Shown: piece by piece, positions 1 to 9,294 of the stretch | Position numbering within the stretch: the stretch's first letter is position 1 | How the letters are laid out: each line of letters begins with the position of its first letter | Assembly: GCF_000816185.1 (NCBI RefSeq) | Contig: NZ_CP007770.1 | Location: 682,001-746,000 of the forward strand | Direction of reading: 5' to 3' | Source of the DNA: Campylobacter insulaenigrae NCTC 12927 | GTDB lineage: Bacteria; Campylobacterota; Campylobacteria; Campylobacterales; Campylobacteraceae | DNA length: 64,000 bases | Program-made: the position numbers and the translations under genes | The notes under the pieces: model-generated | Databases searched by the model: none | What the model was told of the DNA's origin: nothing | What the model saw: the letters and a program-made list of their open reading frames with translations, nothing else

Positions 1-1
1 T

Positions 2-1135
2 TCAAATTTACCCAATGTGGCAGATGTTTGTACCCTACTTTCTCTGCTTGAAAATTTAGGAGCAAGTTATGTTTTTAAAAATAATCAGGCAAATATTGAT
101 ACTAGTAATCTAAGTAAAACTATTGCAAAATACGATATAGTGCGAAAAATGCGTGCTTCTATACTTACATTGGGACCTTTGCTGGCAAGATTTGGAAATT
201 GTGAGGTTTCTTTACCAGGAGGTTGTGCTATAGGACAAAGACCAATAGATTTACATCTTTTAGCTTTAGAAAAAATGGGAGCTAATATAGAGATAAAACA
301 AGGATATGTAGTCGCAAATGGTAGTTTAAAAGGTGCTGATATAATGTTTGATAAGATCACAGTTACAGGTAGTGAGAATATTATCATGGCAGCTGCATTA
401 GCACAAGGAAAAACAAGACTTTTAAACGTAGCAAAAGAGCCTGAAGTGGTTCAACTTTGTGAAGTATTAAAAAGTGCTAATTTAGACATAAAAGGTATAG
501 GAACAGATGAATTAGAAATCTATGGAACTGATGGTCAATTAATTGAATTTAAGCCATTTTCTATTATACCTGATCGCATTGAAGCAGGAACTTATCTTTG
601 TGCTGGAGCTATTACAAATTCAAAAATTACTTTGAAAAAAGTTAACTCTTCTCATTTAAGCGCTGTGTTGGCAAAATTAGAACAAATGGGTTTTAGTTTT
701 GATATTGATAAAGATAATATTAGTATCAATCCTGCGAAAAAAATAAAGCCTGTAGAGATTTTAACTAGCGAGTATCCAGGATTTCCAACTGATATGCAAG
801 CACAATTTATGGCTTTGGCTTTAAAAGCTGAAGGTACTAGCATTATAGATGAAAGATTGTTTGAAAATCGTTTTATGCATGTAAGTGAACTTTTGAGGAT
901 GGGAGCTGATATAAGACTAAATGGGCATATTGCCACTATAAATGGCACAAAAGAACTCTTTGGCGCTGATGTAATGGCCACAGATTTACGTGCTTCATCG
1001 GCGCTTATTTTGGCAGCTTTAGCTGCAAAAGGTACGAGTAAAATTCATAGAATTTATCATTTAGATAGAGGTTATGAAAAATTAGAGGAAAAATTTAAAT
1101 TTTTAGGTGCTCAAATACGAAGGTTAGAAGAATGA
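2..1135 (+). CDS. murA: UDP-N-acetylglucosamine 1-carboxyvinyltransferase MurA (5' truncated by window edge)
   Basis: First committed step of peptidoglycan synthesis: transfers enolpyruvate from PEP to UDP-GlcNAc in the cytoplasm. The frame is open from base 2, so the gene starts before the window. A GTG at 17 lies inside the conserved NLPNVADV segment and is not the start. About 377 residues are visible and roughly 40 N-terminal residues are missing relative to the usual ~418. The active-site loop [10 protein letters not shown] is present with its catalytic Cys at codon 224-226, the fosfomycin-sensitive form. The C-terminal repeat of the inside-out barrel ([17 protein letters not shown]) is intact. 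The stop overlaps the moeA start by 4 bases, so the two are probably co-transcribed. Confidence 0.97.
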   Translation, partial: SNLPNVADVCTLLSLLENLGASYVFKNNQANIDTSNLSKTIAKYDIVRKMRASILTLGPLLARFGNCEVSLPGGCAIGQRPIDLHLLALEKMGANIEIKQGYVVANGSLKGADIMFDKITVTGSENIIMAAALAQGKTRLLNVAKEPEVVQLCEVLKSANLDIKGIGTDELEIYGTDGQLIEFKPFSIIPDRIEAGTYLCAGAITNSKITLKKVNSSHLSAVLAKLEQMGFSFDIDKDNISINPAKKIKPVEILTSEYPGFPTDMQAQFMALALKAEGTSIIDERLFENRFMHVSELLRMGADIRLNGHIATINGTKELFGADVMATDLRASSALILAALAAKGTSKIHRIYHLDRGYEKLEEKFKFLGAQIRRLEE

Positions 1136-2292
1136 GAGATATATTTGCTACTATAGAATACTTAAAAGAACATATAAAAGCAAAAGATGAATTTGAGATT
1201 GTTGAGCTTACTCATGCTTTGGGTCGTATTATTTTTGAAGATGTCTTGGTTAAAAAAAATTTACCCGCATTTGATAATTCAGCATTAGATGGATATGCTT
1301 TAGATTATCAAGATAAAGATAATTTACTTAAGATAAAAGGAAGTATTTTAGCTGGTGATAGTGAAAAATATATCATAGAAAAAAATGAATGTTATAAAAT
1401 TATGACGGGTGCTAAAATTCCACAAAATGCAAATACAATTTTGATGTTTGAAGAAGCATTGATAGAAAATGGAAAATTAAATGCTAAAAAAGCAAAGCAA
1501 AACAACGCTATTCGTTTTAAAGGTGAAGAAGCAAAAGAAGGAAATTTTTTATTTAAAAAAGGTACTAAGATTACTTCGGGTATTGTAGCAATGTTGGCAG
1601 CACAAGGAATTTATAAAATAAAGGTGATTAAAAAAATTCAAGTAGGAATTTTTTCTAGCGGGAATGAGCTTGTTGAGCCTTGGGAAAAAGCCAATGATGA
1701 TAATATATACAACGCTAATGCTTTTGGAATTTATTCTATTTTACAAGATAATGCAGAAGTAAAGTATTTAGGATTGATACAAGATAATATTAATGCTTTT
1801 AAGGAAATTTTGAAATATGAAAAAATTGATTTATTTATAAGCAGTGGTGGTGCTAGTGTTGGTGAAGCTGATTTTAGTAAACAGGCTTTAATTGAGAGTG
1901 GTTTTGTTCCTATATTTGAGAAAGTAAATGCTAAATTATGTAAACATGTTAAGCTTTTTAATAAAAAAGGAATCTTGTTTTTAGTTTTACCAGGAAATCC
2001 GTTAGCATCTTTAATATCCACTCATATTTTTGCTAAAAATATACTCAATTTACTCTATGGGCAAGATTTAATATGTTTTGATACAGCAAAATTAGCAAAT
2101 GAGTTGAAATTTAAAGGTCAAAGAAATGATTTTGCTTTTGGAAAATTTACAAATGGATATTTTATGCCAAGTAAAACTAAATTTGGTTCAGGTATGATAA
2201 AGCCATTGTATGAAAATTCATACATTTTTATAAGTAAAGAAGGTGAATTAGAAATTTCAAAAGGACAAGAAATTAAAATTTTAAGAATTTAA
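1132..2292 (+). CDS. moeA: Molybdopterin molybdenumtransferase MoeA
   Basis: Inserts molybdate into adenylated molybdopterin in the last step of molybdenum cofactor synthesis (cytoplasm). The 386 residues match the normal family length. Visible parts are the N-terminal MoeA segment with DNSALDGYA, the MoCF-type central domain with [12 protein letters not shown] and the PGNPLAS motif, and a C-terminal beta domain. It starts with ATG in an ATGA overlap with murA. Campylobacter often carries two moeA paralogues and I cannot tell which one this is. A bidirectional terminator follows. Confidence 0.93.
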   Translation: MRDIFATIEYLKEHIKAKDEFEIVELTHALGRIIFEDVLVKKNLPAFDNSALDGYALDYQDKDNLLKIKGSILAGDSEKYIIEKNECYKIMTGAKIPQNANTILMFEEALIENGKLNAKKAKQNNAIRFKGEEAKEGNFLFKKGTKITSGIVAMLAAQGIYKIKVIKKIQVGIFSSGNELVEPWEKANDDNIYNANAFGIYSILQDNAEVKYLGLIQDNINAFKEILKYEKIDLFISSGGASVGEADFSKQALIESGFVPIFEKVNAKLCKHVKLFNKKGILFLVLPGNPLASLISTHIFAKNILNLLYGQDLICFDTAKLANELKFKGQRNDFAFGKFTNGYFMPSKTKFGSGMIKPLYENSYIFISKEGELEISKGQEIKILRI

Positions 2293-2340
2293 TTCTTAAT
2301 CAATAGACATTGAAATTTTTTATTTTAGTAAAAAATTAAA

Positions 2341-2376
2341 ATCATAAAGAGAAATTCGTATTTTACTCTTTATGAT
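2341..2376. terminator. Hairpin terminator between convergent genes
   Basis: Perfect 11-bp inverted repeat ATCATAAAGAG / CTCTTTATGAT (2341-2351 and 2366-2376) with a 14-base loop, between moeA (+) and the small minus-strand gene. Read on the minus strand it is followed at once by a T-rich run (TTTTAATTTTTTA), so it is a convincing intrinsic terminator for that gene. On the plus strand the following U-run is weak. Confidence 0.7.
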
Positions 2377-2389
2377 TAATTGTCTAAAA

Positions 2390-2692
2390 TTATTGTTGAA
2401 TATTTTTATTGTCTAGGGTTTTGAAAAGATTATTTAAAACATTTTCTTCATTTTTTTGGTATTTACTTTGGCGTAATTTTTCCCAAGCATATACGCTAAA
2501 ATCTTTTGAAATTACTCCTATATCTAAATCTGTGTTATTAAAAGCGTTATTGATATTTTTTTTATATTCTTTTTCTTCTTTGTTTTTAAGTGCATTTAAT
2601 GTAGCTTGAAACTCATCTGAAGAGGTGTTTTTCTCTTTAATTTTTGTGGTATGATTTAAATTTAAGACATTGTTTTTATCATTTACTTGCAT
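2390..2692 (-). CDS. Small soluble protein of unknown function, probable sigma-54 / flagellar regulon member
   Basis: A 100-residue, Lys/Asn-rich hydrophilic protein that I do not recognise. It has no signal peptide or membrane segment. It is a real gene by several signs: a strong ribosome site (AAGGAG) six or seven bases before the ATG, a good terminator downstream, and an upstream GG-N10-GC element (2732-2745) typical of RpoN promoters. Most sigma-54 genes in Campylobacter are flagellar rod, hook or co-expressed accessory genes. flgA lies divergently next door, which fits a flagellar or co-expressed role. That role is inference from promoter and neighbourhood only. Confidence 0.75.
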   Translation of the reverse strand: MQVNDKNNVLNLNHTTKIKEKNTSSDEFQATLNALKNKEEKEYKKNINNAFNNTDLDIGVISKDFSVYAWEKLRQSKYQKNEENVLNNLFKTLDNKNIQQ

Positions 2693-2731
2693 TTTTATTC
2701 TCCTTGATTTTGATAGAGTTAATTTTTACAA

Positions 2732-2745
2732 GCAAAAATTATTCC
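2732..2745 (-). promoter_or_regulatory. Sigma-54 (RpoN) -24/-12 promoter
   Basis: On the minus strand the sequence reads AAGGAATAATTTTTGCTTG. The -24 GG (2744-2745) and -12 GC (2732-2733) are separated by exactly ten bases, and the TTTTTGC part matches the usual TTGC half. The predicted start near 2720 gives a leader of about 28 bases to the ATG at 2692. Confidence 0.65.
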
Positions 2746-2864
2746 TTATATTATTTATAGTAAATAAATTTTATTAGAATTTTAAGTTAGAGTTGTTTGG
2801 AGATTGAAATTTTATTTTTACTTTGTTTTGGTAATTTTCAACTAAAATCAAACTCTTTTTATGT

Positions 2865-3566
2865 ATGATAATTAAAAAAATAGTTTTGAGGTTGGAATTG
2901 ATTATAAGAAAAGTTATTTTATTTTTATTTTTTTATACTTTGGGTTTTGCTTCAAATTTTGACGAAGTTAAACTTGCTTTGATTAAGGAATTTAAAATAA
3001 ATTACCCAGAGATAGAGATAATATCTTTAGAATTAAACACTCAATCTAGCTTACCTCAAGATTTTAATCAATATATGTTTTTAAAACTAGGTAATCATAA
3101 TTTTGATAAAGCTGATGGTTTTATTAAAGCTGAATTTAAAACTCCTGAGCAATATAAAAAAAATATTTTTTTCAAGTATTTTTTAAAAGCAAAATTGGAA
3201 GTTTTGCAAAGCACTCGACCTATTTCTCGTAATGAAAATTTAAGTCCATCAAGTTTTAAAATTATTAAAATTCCTTTTGATAAAGTTTCAAGTGGTGTTT
3301 TAAAAAAAAGTGAAATAGTTGGTTTGATCGCAAAAGGTAATATTAGAGAAAATGTAGTTTTAAAGTATAATATGTTTAAAACCAAAACTTTAATTCAAAG
3401 AAATGATTCTGTTTATGGCATAGTAAAGGATGGGGAATTAAGTATGATGATAGAGCTTAAAGCTATGCAAAGTGGAAATTTAAATCAGAGAATTCGTCTT
3501 AAAAACAAAGATGGTAAAACAGTCTATGGTAAGGTTATAAGTAAAAATTACGTGGAGATTAAATGA
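2865..3566 (+). CDS. flgA: Flagellar basal body P-ring formation chaperone FlgA
   Basis: Periplasmic chaperone for assembly of FlgI into the flagellar P ring. The 233-residue frame has an N-terminal hydrophobic export segment (VILFLFFYTLGFA) and a C-terminal SAF-type region (from about residue 120, STRPISRNENLSPSS, to the end) typical of FlgA. The ATG at 2865 has no clear ribosome site and gives an unusually long charged leader. A TTG at 2898, preceded by GAGG, would give a more normal signal peptide (MIIRKVILFLFF...) and may be the real start. It overlaps the next gene by 4 bases. A counterpart sits at the same place before ubiX in C. jejuni (Cj0769c, from memory). Confidence 0.85.
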   Translation: MIIKKIVLRLELIIRKVILFLFFYTLGFASNFDEVKLALIKEFKINYPEIEIISLELNTQSSLPQDFNQYMFLKLGNHNFDKADGFIKAEFKTPEQYKKNIFFKYFLKAKLEVLQSTRPISRNENLSPSSFKIIKIPFDKVSSGVLKKSEIVGLIAKGNIRENVVLKYNMFKTKTLIQRNDSVYGIVKDGELSMMIELKAMQSGNLNQRIRLKNKDGKTVYGKVISKNYVEIK

Positions 3567-4141
3567 GAAAAATTCTAGTTAATATAAGTGGAGCTAGCTC
3601 CTGTGAGCTGGGATTTTTGCTTTTAAAGTATTTGCAAGATAAGGGTGAAATTTTTGCTATTATTTCTGATAATGCAAAAATAAGTTTCACAAAAGAAAAT
3701 TCAGAAATAAGTATAAATAATTTTATGGATGCTATTAAACAAAAATTTAAATTACAAAATATTGTATTTTTAGAAAATGATAATATAAGCGAATGTGTAG
3801 CTAGCGGATCTTTTGGTATAGAGACAACTTTTATTACACCATGCTCTATTAATACTTTAGCTAAGATTTCTTGTGGAATTTGTGATAATCTTATTACAAG
3901 AAGTGCAGCGGTGGCATTAAAAGAACGAAAAAAGATGATACTTGGGGTTAGAGAAATGCCATATTCTAGTATATCTTTAGAACAAATGACAAAATTATCT
4001 TATCAAGGAGTGATCATAGCCCCTCCTGTTATGGCTAGCTACGCTAAAGTGCGAAATTTAGATGAGTTAAAAAAATTTATTATAGGAAAATGGCTTGATC
4101 TTGCAGATATTAAACATGAATTATATAAAAGGTGGCAATAA
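3563..4141 (+). CDS. ubiX: UbiX-family flavin prenyltransferase
   Basis: Makes prenylated FMN, the cofactor used by UbiD decarboxylases. The 192-residue length is normal. Motifs: N-terminal GASSCELG flavin-binding loop, ITPCSINTLAKI, LITRSAAVALKE, REMPYSS and the late APPVMASY segment, all in UbiX order. The probable client is the UbiD-family protein at 22287-24080. Campylobacter makes menaquinone by the futalosine route, so the pair probably acts there rather than in ubiquinone synthesis (family knowledge plus inference). ATGA overlap with flgA. Confidence 0.92.
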   Translation: MRKILVNISGASSCELGFLLLKYLQDKGEIFAIISDNAKISFTKENSEISINNFMDAIKQKFKLQNIVFLENDNISECVASGSFGIETTFITPCSINTLAKISCGICDNLITRSAAVALKERKKMILGVREMPYSSISLEQMTKLSYQGVIIAPPVMASYAKVRNLDELKKFIIGKWLDLADIKHELYKRWQ

Positions 4142-4143
4142 AT

Positions 4144-4629
4144 ATGGCAACTTGTTTATATCCTGGTACCTTTGATCCTATTACAAATGGACATTTAGAT
4201 GTAATTTTAAGGGCAAGTAAAATTTTTGATGAAGTTATTGTTGCAATAGCAAAAAATGATAGTAAAAATCCTTTATTTGATTTAAATCAAAGAGAGAAAA
4301 TGGTTTTGTTTGCTACTAAAGAATTAACGAATGTGAAGATAGTTACTTTTGATAATTTACTTGTAAATTTTGCTAAAGAATTGGGAATTAATATTATTAT
4401 TAGAGGATTAAGAGCAGTGAGTGATTTTGAATATGAATTACAAATTAGCTATGCAAATCATATGTTGTGGGAAAATTTAGAAACTATATATTTAATGCCA
4501 AATTTGAAAAATTCATTTATATCAAGTTCTATTGTAAGGTCTATTTATTTACATGGAGGAGATGTTAGTAAATTAGTGCCAAAACAAATTATACCTTTAT
4601 TAAAGGAAAAATATGTATGTAGCCATTGA
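4144..4629 (+). CDS. coaD: Phosphopantetheine adenylyltransferase
   Basis: Penultimate step of coenzyme A synthesis: ATP + 4'-phosphopantetheine to dephospho-CoA. 161 residues from the ATG at 4144, the usual length. A GTG at 4132 is in frame but lies inside ubiX; AGGTGG eight bases upstream supports 4144. Nucleotidyltransferase motifs are present: YPGTFDPITNGH near the N-terminus and ISSSIVR near residue 125. The end overlaps the tmk start by 17 bases, indicating a tight operon. Confidence 0.96.
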   Translation: MATCLYPGTFDPITNGHLDVILRASKIFDEVIVAIAKNDSKNPLFDLNQREKMVLFATKELTNVKIVTFDNLLVNFAKELGINIIIRGLRAVSDFEYELQISYANHMLWENLETIYLMPNLKNSFISSSIVRSIYLHGGDVSKLVPKQIIPLLKEKYVCSH

Positions 4630-5197
4630 AGGAATTGATTGTGTAGGTAAAAGTACACAAATAGAAATTTTAAAAAAAAGTTTTAAAGATGCTATTTTTA
4701 CTAAAGAACCTGGAGCAACTAAACTCGGAGAAAAAGTCAGAGAGCTTTTGCTTCAAAGTGAAGTTAAGATTTCAAAAAAAGCAGAACTTTTACTTTTTTT
4801 AGCAGATCGAGCAAATCATATAGATTTGGTTTTATCACAATATAAAAATAAATTAATAATTTCTGATAGAAGCTTTATTTCAGGAATAGCTTATGCTAGA
4901 AATGAATTTAACAAAGAAACACTTTTTGATCTTAATTTTTTTGCTACTAGTGGAAATTTTCCTAATAAAGTGGTATTTTTACATGCAAATAAAGAGCTTA
5001 TAGGAGAAAGATTAGCTTCTAAAAAATTAGATACCATAGAAAAAAGAGGTATAAAATATTTTTTAGAAATTCAAGATGAATTAGAAAATACTTTAAATTT
5101 TTTAAAAGATAAAATTGATTTTGAAATTTTAAAACTTGATGCAAGTTTTAGCATACAAGATATACACAAACAAATTAAGGAATTTATTGATGATTAA
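4613..5197 (+). CDS. tmk: Thymidylate kinase
   Basis: Phosphorylates dTMP to dTDP. 194 residues, normal length. P-loop GIDCVGKST at residues 7-15, with Cys-Val where many orthologues have Gly-Ala; TKEPGATKLGE for substrate binding; the ISDRSFISGIAYA segment carries the DR(S/Y) motif. It begins inside the end of coaD and its last bases overlap the hisS start. Confidence 0.96.
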   Translation: MYVAIEGIDCVGKSTQIEILKKSFKDAIFTKEPGATKLGEKVRELLLQSEVKISKKAELLLFLADRANHIDLVLSQYKNKLIISDRSFISGIAYARNEFNKETLFDLNFFATSGNFPNKVVFLHANKELIGERLASKKLDTIEKRGIKYFLEIQDELENTLNFLKDKIDFEILKLDASFSIQDIHKQIKEFIDD

Positions 5198-6416
5198 AGC
5201 ATTAAAAGGAATGAAAGATCTTTACGATGAGCAAGCTTTACTTTATGAAAAAGTTATAAAAATCTGTGAAGAAGTAGCAAGAAATTATGGATTTGATTTT
5301 ATAAATTTTCCTCATTTAGAATTTACTAGATTATTTAAACGTAGTGTTGGGGAAAGTTCTGATATAGTCGGTAAAGAGATGTATGAATTTAAAGATAAAG
5401 CAGAAAATGAAGTTTGTTTAAGACCTGAAGGAACTGCAGGTGTAGTTAGATCGTATATAGAAGCAAAAATGGATAAAAACCAAAGTGTGAAAAAATGGTT
5501 CTATCACGGGTCAATGTTTCGTTATGAAAGACCTCAAAAAGGAAGATTGCGTGAATTTCATCAATTTGGTGTGGAAAGTTTTGGTAATCCTAGTGTATAT
5601 GAAGATGTTAGTCTTATTGTAATGCTAAATGAAATTTTTTCTCGCTTAAATATAGTTACACAATTAAAAATTAATTCTTTAGGTTGTGCTACGTGTATTG
5701 GTGTTTATAAGGAAAAATTAATTGAGTATTTAAATTCTAAAGATGGATTTTGTGAAGATTGCCTTAGAAGGAAAAGATTAAATCCTATTAGGGTGTTAGA
5801 TTGCAAAAATGAATTTTGTCAAGAATTAATCACAAATGCACCAAAAATGAGCGAACATTTATGTGAATGTTGTAAAAAAGATTATAAAAAATTACAACAA
5901 CTTTTGCAAGATAATAAGATTTCATTTGAATGTGATGAAAAATTAGTACGCGGACTTGATTATTATTCTAAAACAGCTTTTGAATTTATTAGTAATGAAA
6001 TTGGATCAAAATCTGCGATAGCAGGTGGTGGACGTTATGATAGATTGATTGAGTATTTAGGTGGTAAAAGTGGATATGGAGTTGGTTTTGCAATAGGAAT
6101 TGAAAGAATTATGGCTATTTTAGAACAACAAAATTTGCAAAAACAACGAGAAGGAATTTATTTATGTGCTTTAGATTCATCTTATATAGATACTATTTTT
6201 AAACTTGCTAAAAATTTAAGAAAACAACATAAAGTTTTTTTGAGCTATGAAGCTAAAAAATTAGCTAAACATTTAAATCAGGCTGACATTTCTAATGCAA
6301 AAATATTTTTATGTGTAGGTGAAACAGAAATAAAAAATCAAGAAATCTTTTATAAAAATTTAGAAAATAAAGAAAATAAAAATATAAAACTTGTGGATTT
6401 GGAGAATGAATTATGA
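5190..6416 (+). CDS. hisS: Histidine--tRNA ligase
   Basis: Class II aminoacyl-tRNA synthetase. I place the start at ATG 5190 (408 aa), which has TAAGGA upstream and gives the family N-terminus (KALKGMKDLY). An upstream in-frame ATG at 5136 lies within tmk. Motifs: LRPEGTAGVVR, motif 2 with MFRYERPQKGRLREFHQFG, the histidine-specific VRGLDYYSKTAFEF, and AGGGRYDRL before the motif 3 arginine. The anticodon-binding domain occupies the last ~85 residues. It overlaps speA by 4 bases. Confidence 0.97.
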   Translation: MIKALKGMKDLYDEQALLYEKVIKICEEVARNYGFDFINFPHLEFTRLFKRSVGESSDIVGKEMYEFKDKAENEVCLRPEGTAGVVRSYIEAKMDKNQSVKKWFYHGSMFRYERPQKGRLREFHQFGVESFGNPSVYEDVSLIVMLNEIFSRLNIVTQLKINSLGCATCIGVYKEKLIEYLNSKDGFCEDCLRRKRLNPIRVLDCKNEFCQELITNAPKMSEHLCECCKKDYKKLQQLLQDNKISFECDEKLVRGLDYYSKTAFEFISNEIGSKSAIAGGGRYDRLIEYLGGKSGYGVGFAIGIERIMAILEQQNLQKQREGIYLCALDSSYIDTIFKLAKNLRKQHKVFLSYEAKKLAKHLNQADISNAKIFLCVGETEIKNQEIFYKNLENKENKNIKLVDLENEL

Positions 6417-8242
6417 AAGATTATGGTATTAAAATTTGGGGAGCTAATAATTTTATTATAGAAAATGGTAGAGTTTGTATAAATCATGGTAAAAAACCAG
6501 CCATTATAGATATAGTAAATACTTTACGTGATGATGGATACAAAGGTCCTTTATTGCTTCGTTTTCCTCATTTAATCCATAAACAAATAGAACAAATTTA
6601 TGAAAAATTTGCTAAAGCTAAAAAAGAATTTAATTACAAAGGTTCTTTTAATGCTGTATATCCATTAAAGGTTAATCAGTATCCAGGCTTTGTTAAAAAT
6701 TTAGTTAAGCTTGGAAAGAATTACAATTATGGACTTGAAGCGGGTAGTAAAGCAGAATTACTATTGGCTATGGCCTATAATAATGAAGGCTCTCCTATAA
6801 CTGTAAATGGTTTTAAAGATAAAGAGCTTATAAATATGGGTTTTATAGCTTGTGAAATGGGGCACAATATAACATTAACTATGGAAGGTCTTAATGAGCT
6901 TGAAGCAATGATTGATATTTCAAAAAATCGTTTTAAGCCAAAACCTAATATAGGTTTAAGAGTAAGACTTCATTCAGCTGGCGTTGGAATTTGGGCAAAA
7001 AGTGGAGGGATAAATTCTAAATTTGGACTTACCTCTACTGAGCTCATTGAGGCAGTAAATCTTTTAAAAGCAAACAAACTTTTAGATCAGTTTACTATGA
7101 TACATTTTCATCTGGGTTCTCAGATTACAGAAATCCATCCATTAAAAAAGGCTTTAAATGAAGCAGGAAATATTTATACTGAACTTAGAAAAATGGGTGC
7201 AAAAAATTTACGAGCTATTAATCTTGGTGGAGGTTTAGCGGTAGAATACTCTCAATGTAAAGATGAAACTAGTAGAAACTATACTTTAAGTGAATATGCA
7301 AATGATGTGGTATTTATTTTAAAAAGTATTGCTGAACAAAAAAGAGATCTTGAACCTGATATTTTTATAGAAAGTGGGCGTTTTGTAGCAGCTAATCATG
7401 CTGTATTGGTTGCACCGGTATTAGAACTTTTTTCACAAGAATACACAGAAAGCAAGCTTTTGTTAAAAGAAAAAAATCCTAAATTAATTGATGAACTTTA
7501 TGATTTATATAAAAATATAAAAGCTTCTAATGCTTTGGAATATTTACATGATAGTATAGATCACATGGAGAGTATTTTAACTTTATTTGATCTTGGTTAT
7601 GTAGATTTACAGGATCGATCTAATAGTGAAATTTTAGTACATTTGATTATGAGAAAGGCAATTTCTTTAGTAGGAGATCAAGCAGATTTATCAAGTTTGC
7701 AAAATGAAGTGCAAGAAAGATATTTGGTTAATTTCTCCTTATTTCAATCATTGCCAGATTTTTGGGGCTTGGAGCAAAATTTTCCGATAATGCCCCTTGA
7801 TAGGCTTAATAAAAAACCTACTAGAAGCGCAAGTATTTGGGATATTACTTGTGATAGTGATGGAGAAATTTCATATTCTAAAAATAATCCTTTATTTTTG
7901 CATGATATTGATGTAGAAGCTGAAAATTACTTTTTAGGATTTTTTCTTGTAGGAGCTTATCAAGAAGTGTTAGGAATGAAACATAATCTTTTTACTCATC
8001 CTACTGAAGCAAGTGTAAGCATAAGTGAAAAGGGTTTTGAAATAGAAAGTGTATTGGAGGCTCAGTCTATTTTAGATACTTTGGAAGATCTTGATTATGA
8101 TATTCATGCAATTATGGATAATATCAATGAAAAAATTTATGCTTCTAAACTTGTAAATGAAAATCAAAAAAAGCATATTTTAGGTGAAATCTATTTATTT
8201 TTAAATGATAATGGATATTTAAAAAGTATTGGCTCAAAATAA
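6413..8242 (+). CDS. speA: Biosynthetic arginine decarboxylase
   Basis: PLP enzyme that converts arginine to agmatine, the entry to polyamine synthesis. 609 residues, typical for SpeA. The PLP lysine is in YPLKVNQY (Lys86). The alanine-racemase-type barrel has HFHLGSQ and NLGGGLAVEYSQ, and the SpeA-type insert and C-terminal beta domain with IWDITCDSDG follow. In C. jejuni cysE follows speA; here murG comes next after a 20-base gap. Confidence 0.95.
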   Translation: MKDYGIKIWGANNFIIENGRVCINHGKKPAIIDIVNTLRDDGYKGPLLLRFPHLIHKQIEQIYEKFAKAKKEFNYKGSFNAVYPLKVNQYPGFVKNLVKLGKNYNYGLEAGSKAELLLAMAYNNEGSPITVNGFKDKELINMGFIACEMGHNITLTMEGLNELEAMIDISKNRFKPKPNIGLRVRLHSAGVGIWAKSGGINSKFGLTSTELIEAVNLLKANKLLDQFTMIHFHLGSQITEIHPLKKALNEAGNIYTELRKMGAKNLRAINLGGGLAVEYSQCKDETSRNYTLSEYANDVVFILKSIAEQKRDLEPDIFIESGRFVAANHAVLVAPVLELFSQEYTESKLLLKEKNPKLIDELYDLYKNIKASNALEYLHDSIDHMESILTLFDLGYVDLQDRSNSEILVHLIMRKAISLVGDQADLSSLQNEVQERYLVNFSLFQSLPDFWGLEQNFPIMPLDRLNKKPTRSASIWDITCDSDGEISYSKNNPLFLHDIDVEAENYFLGFFLVGAYQEVLGMKHNLFTHPTEASVSISEKGFEIESVLEAQSILDTLEDLDYDIHAIMDNINEKIYASKLVNENQKKHILGEIYLFLNDNGYLKSIGSK

Positions 8243-8262
8243 ATAAAACTAGGAAAATAATA

Positions 8263-9294
8263 ATGATAGCAATTACAGGTGGAGGTACTGGAGGACATTT
8301 AGCTATTGCAAAATGTTTAATGCAAGGTGCAAAAAAGCAGAAAATCGAGTGTATTTACATAGGTAGTGAAAATGGACAAGATAGATTTTGGTTTGAACAA
8401 GAGGAAGGATTTAAGCAAAAATATTTTTTAAGTAGTCAAGGAGTTGTAAATAAAAAAGATTTAGCTAAAATTTATTCTTTCATTCATATTGTAAAACTAG
8501 CTTTGAGTGTAAAAAAAATTTTAAAAGATCAAAAAGTAAAGGCTGTATTTAGCGTGGGTGGTTATAGCAGTGCCCCTGCGGCTTTTGCATCTTTGATGAA
8601 TAATATTCCCCTTTTAATCCATGAACAAAATTCTAAATTAGGAAGCTTAAATTCGCTTTTAAAACCTTTTTCTAAGGCTTTTTTCACCGCATTTAAAGAC
8701 CAAATTGACAAGACAAACACTTTCTTTTGTCCCTACCCTATTAATGAAATCTTCATTCAAAAAGCAAGAGTGAGAACAAAATTGAAAAATATTATTTTTT
8801 TAGGAGGTTCTCAAGGGGCTAAATTTATAAACGATCTGGCCATAAATAATGCTTTGTATTTTAAGCAAAATGGTATTAATATTATTCATCAATGTGGAAA
8901 GAATGATTACCAAAGATGTAAAAAAGCTTATGATGATTTAAAAATAGATGTGGAACTTTTTGATTTTGATAAAAATTTAATTGAAAGAATTGTAAAAGCT
9001 GATTTGGCAGTTGCAAGATCAGGAGCAAGTTCTTTGTTTGAATTAAGTGCTAATGGTTTACCTTGTGTATTTATTCCTTATCCTTATGCTGCTAAAAATC
9101 ATCAATATTATAATGCTTTGTATTTGAAAGAGTTAAATCTTTGTGAAATTTTCACTCAAGATTCCAAACAAGATTTTATAGAAATAATAAAAAATTTTAA
9201 CTTGCAAACTAAGTCTTTGGCTTTAAATGAAATTGAACAAGAAAATGGAGCTGATTTTATGTTGCACAAGGCTAAAGAATTGGGTTTTATTTAA
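8263..9294 (+). CDS. murG: UDP-N-acetylglucosamine--N-acetylmuramyl-(pentapeptide) transferase MurG
   Basis: Peripheral inner-membrane glycosyltransferase that turns lipid I into lipid II. 343 residues. Glycine-rich loop 1 GGGTGGHLA at the very N-terminus; loop GGYSSAPA and IHEQNSKLG; donor-site GGSQGAKFIND; RSGASSLFELSANGLPCVFIPYPYA near the UDP-GlcNAc site. Its 3' end overlaps the end of the convergent yggS gene by 8 bases, so there is no room for a terminator between them. Confidence 0.95.
   Translation: MIAITGGGTGGHLAIAKCLMQGAKKQKIECIYIGSENGQDRFWFEQEEGFKQKYFLSSQGVVNKKDLAKIYSFIHIVKLALSVKKILKDQKVKAVFSVGGYSSAPAAFASLMNNIPLLIHEQNSKLGSLNSLLKPFSKAFFTAFKDQIDKTNTFFCPYPINEIFIQKARVRTKLKNIIFLGGSQGAKFINDLAINNALYFKQNGINIIHQCGKNDYQRCKKAYDDLKIDVELFDFDKNLIERIVKADLAVARSGASSLFELSANGLPCVFIPYPYAAKNHQYYNALYLKELNLCEIFTQDSKQDFIEIIKNFNLQTKSLALNEIEQENGADFMLHKAKELGFI

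Noticed and set aside
4607-4650. Loss of function of thymidylate kinase through the P-loop Cys (GIDCVGKST)
   Set aside because: The Lys, Ser/Thr and both glycines of Walker A are intact; Cys-Val in place of Gly-Ala is a tolerated variation and the rest of the protein is complete.
5136-5189. Upstream start of hisS at 5136
   Set aside because: It would lie deep in tmk and add a non-conserved leader; ATG 5190 has a ribosome site and matches the family N-terminus.
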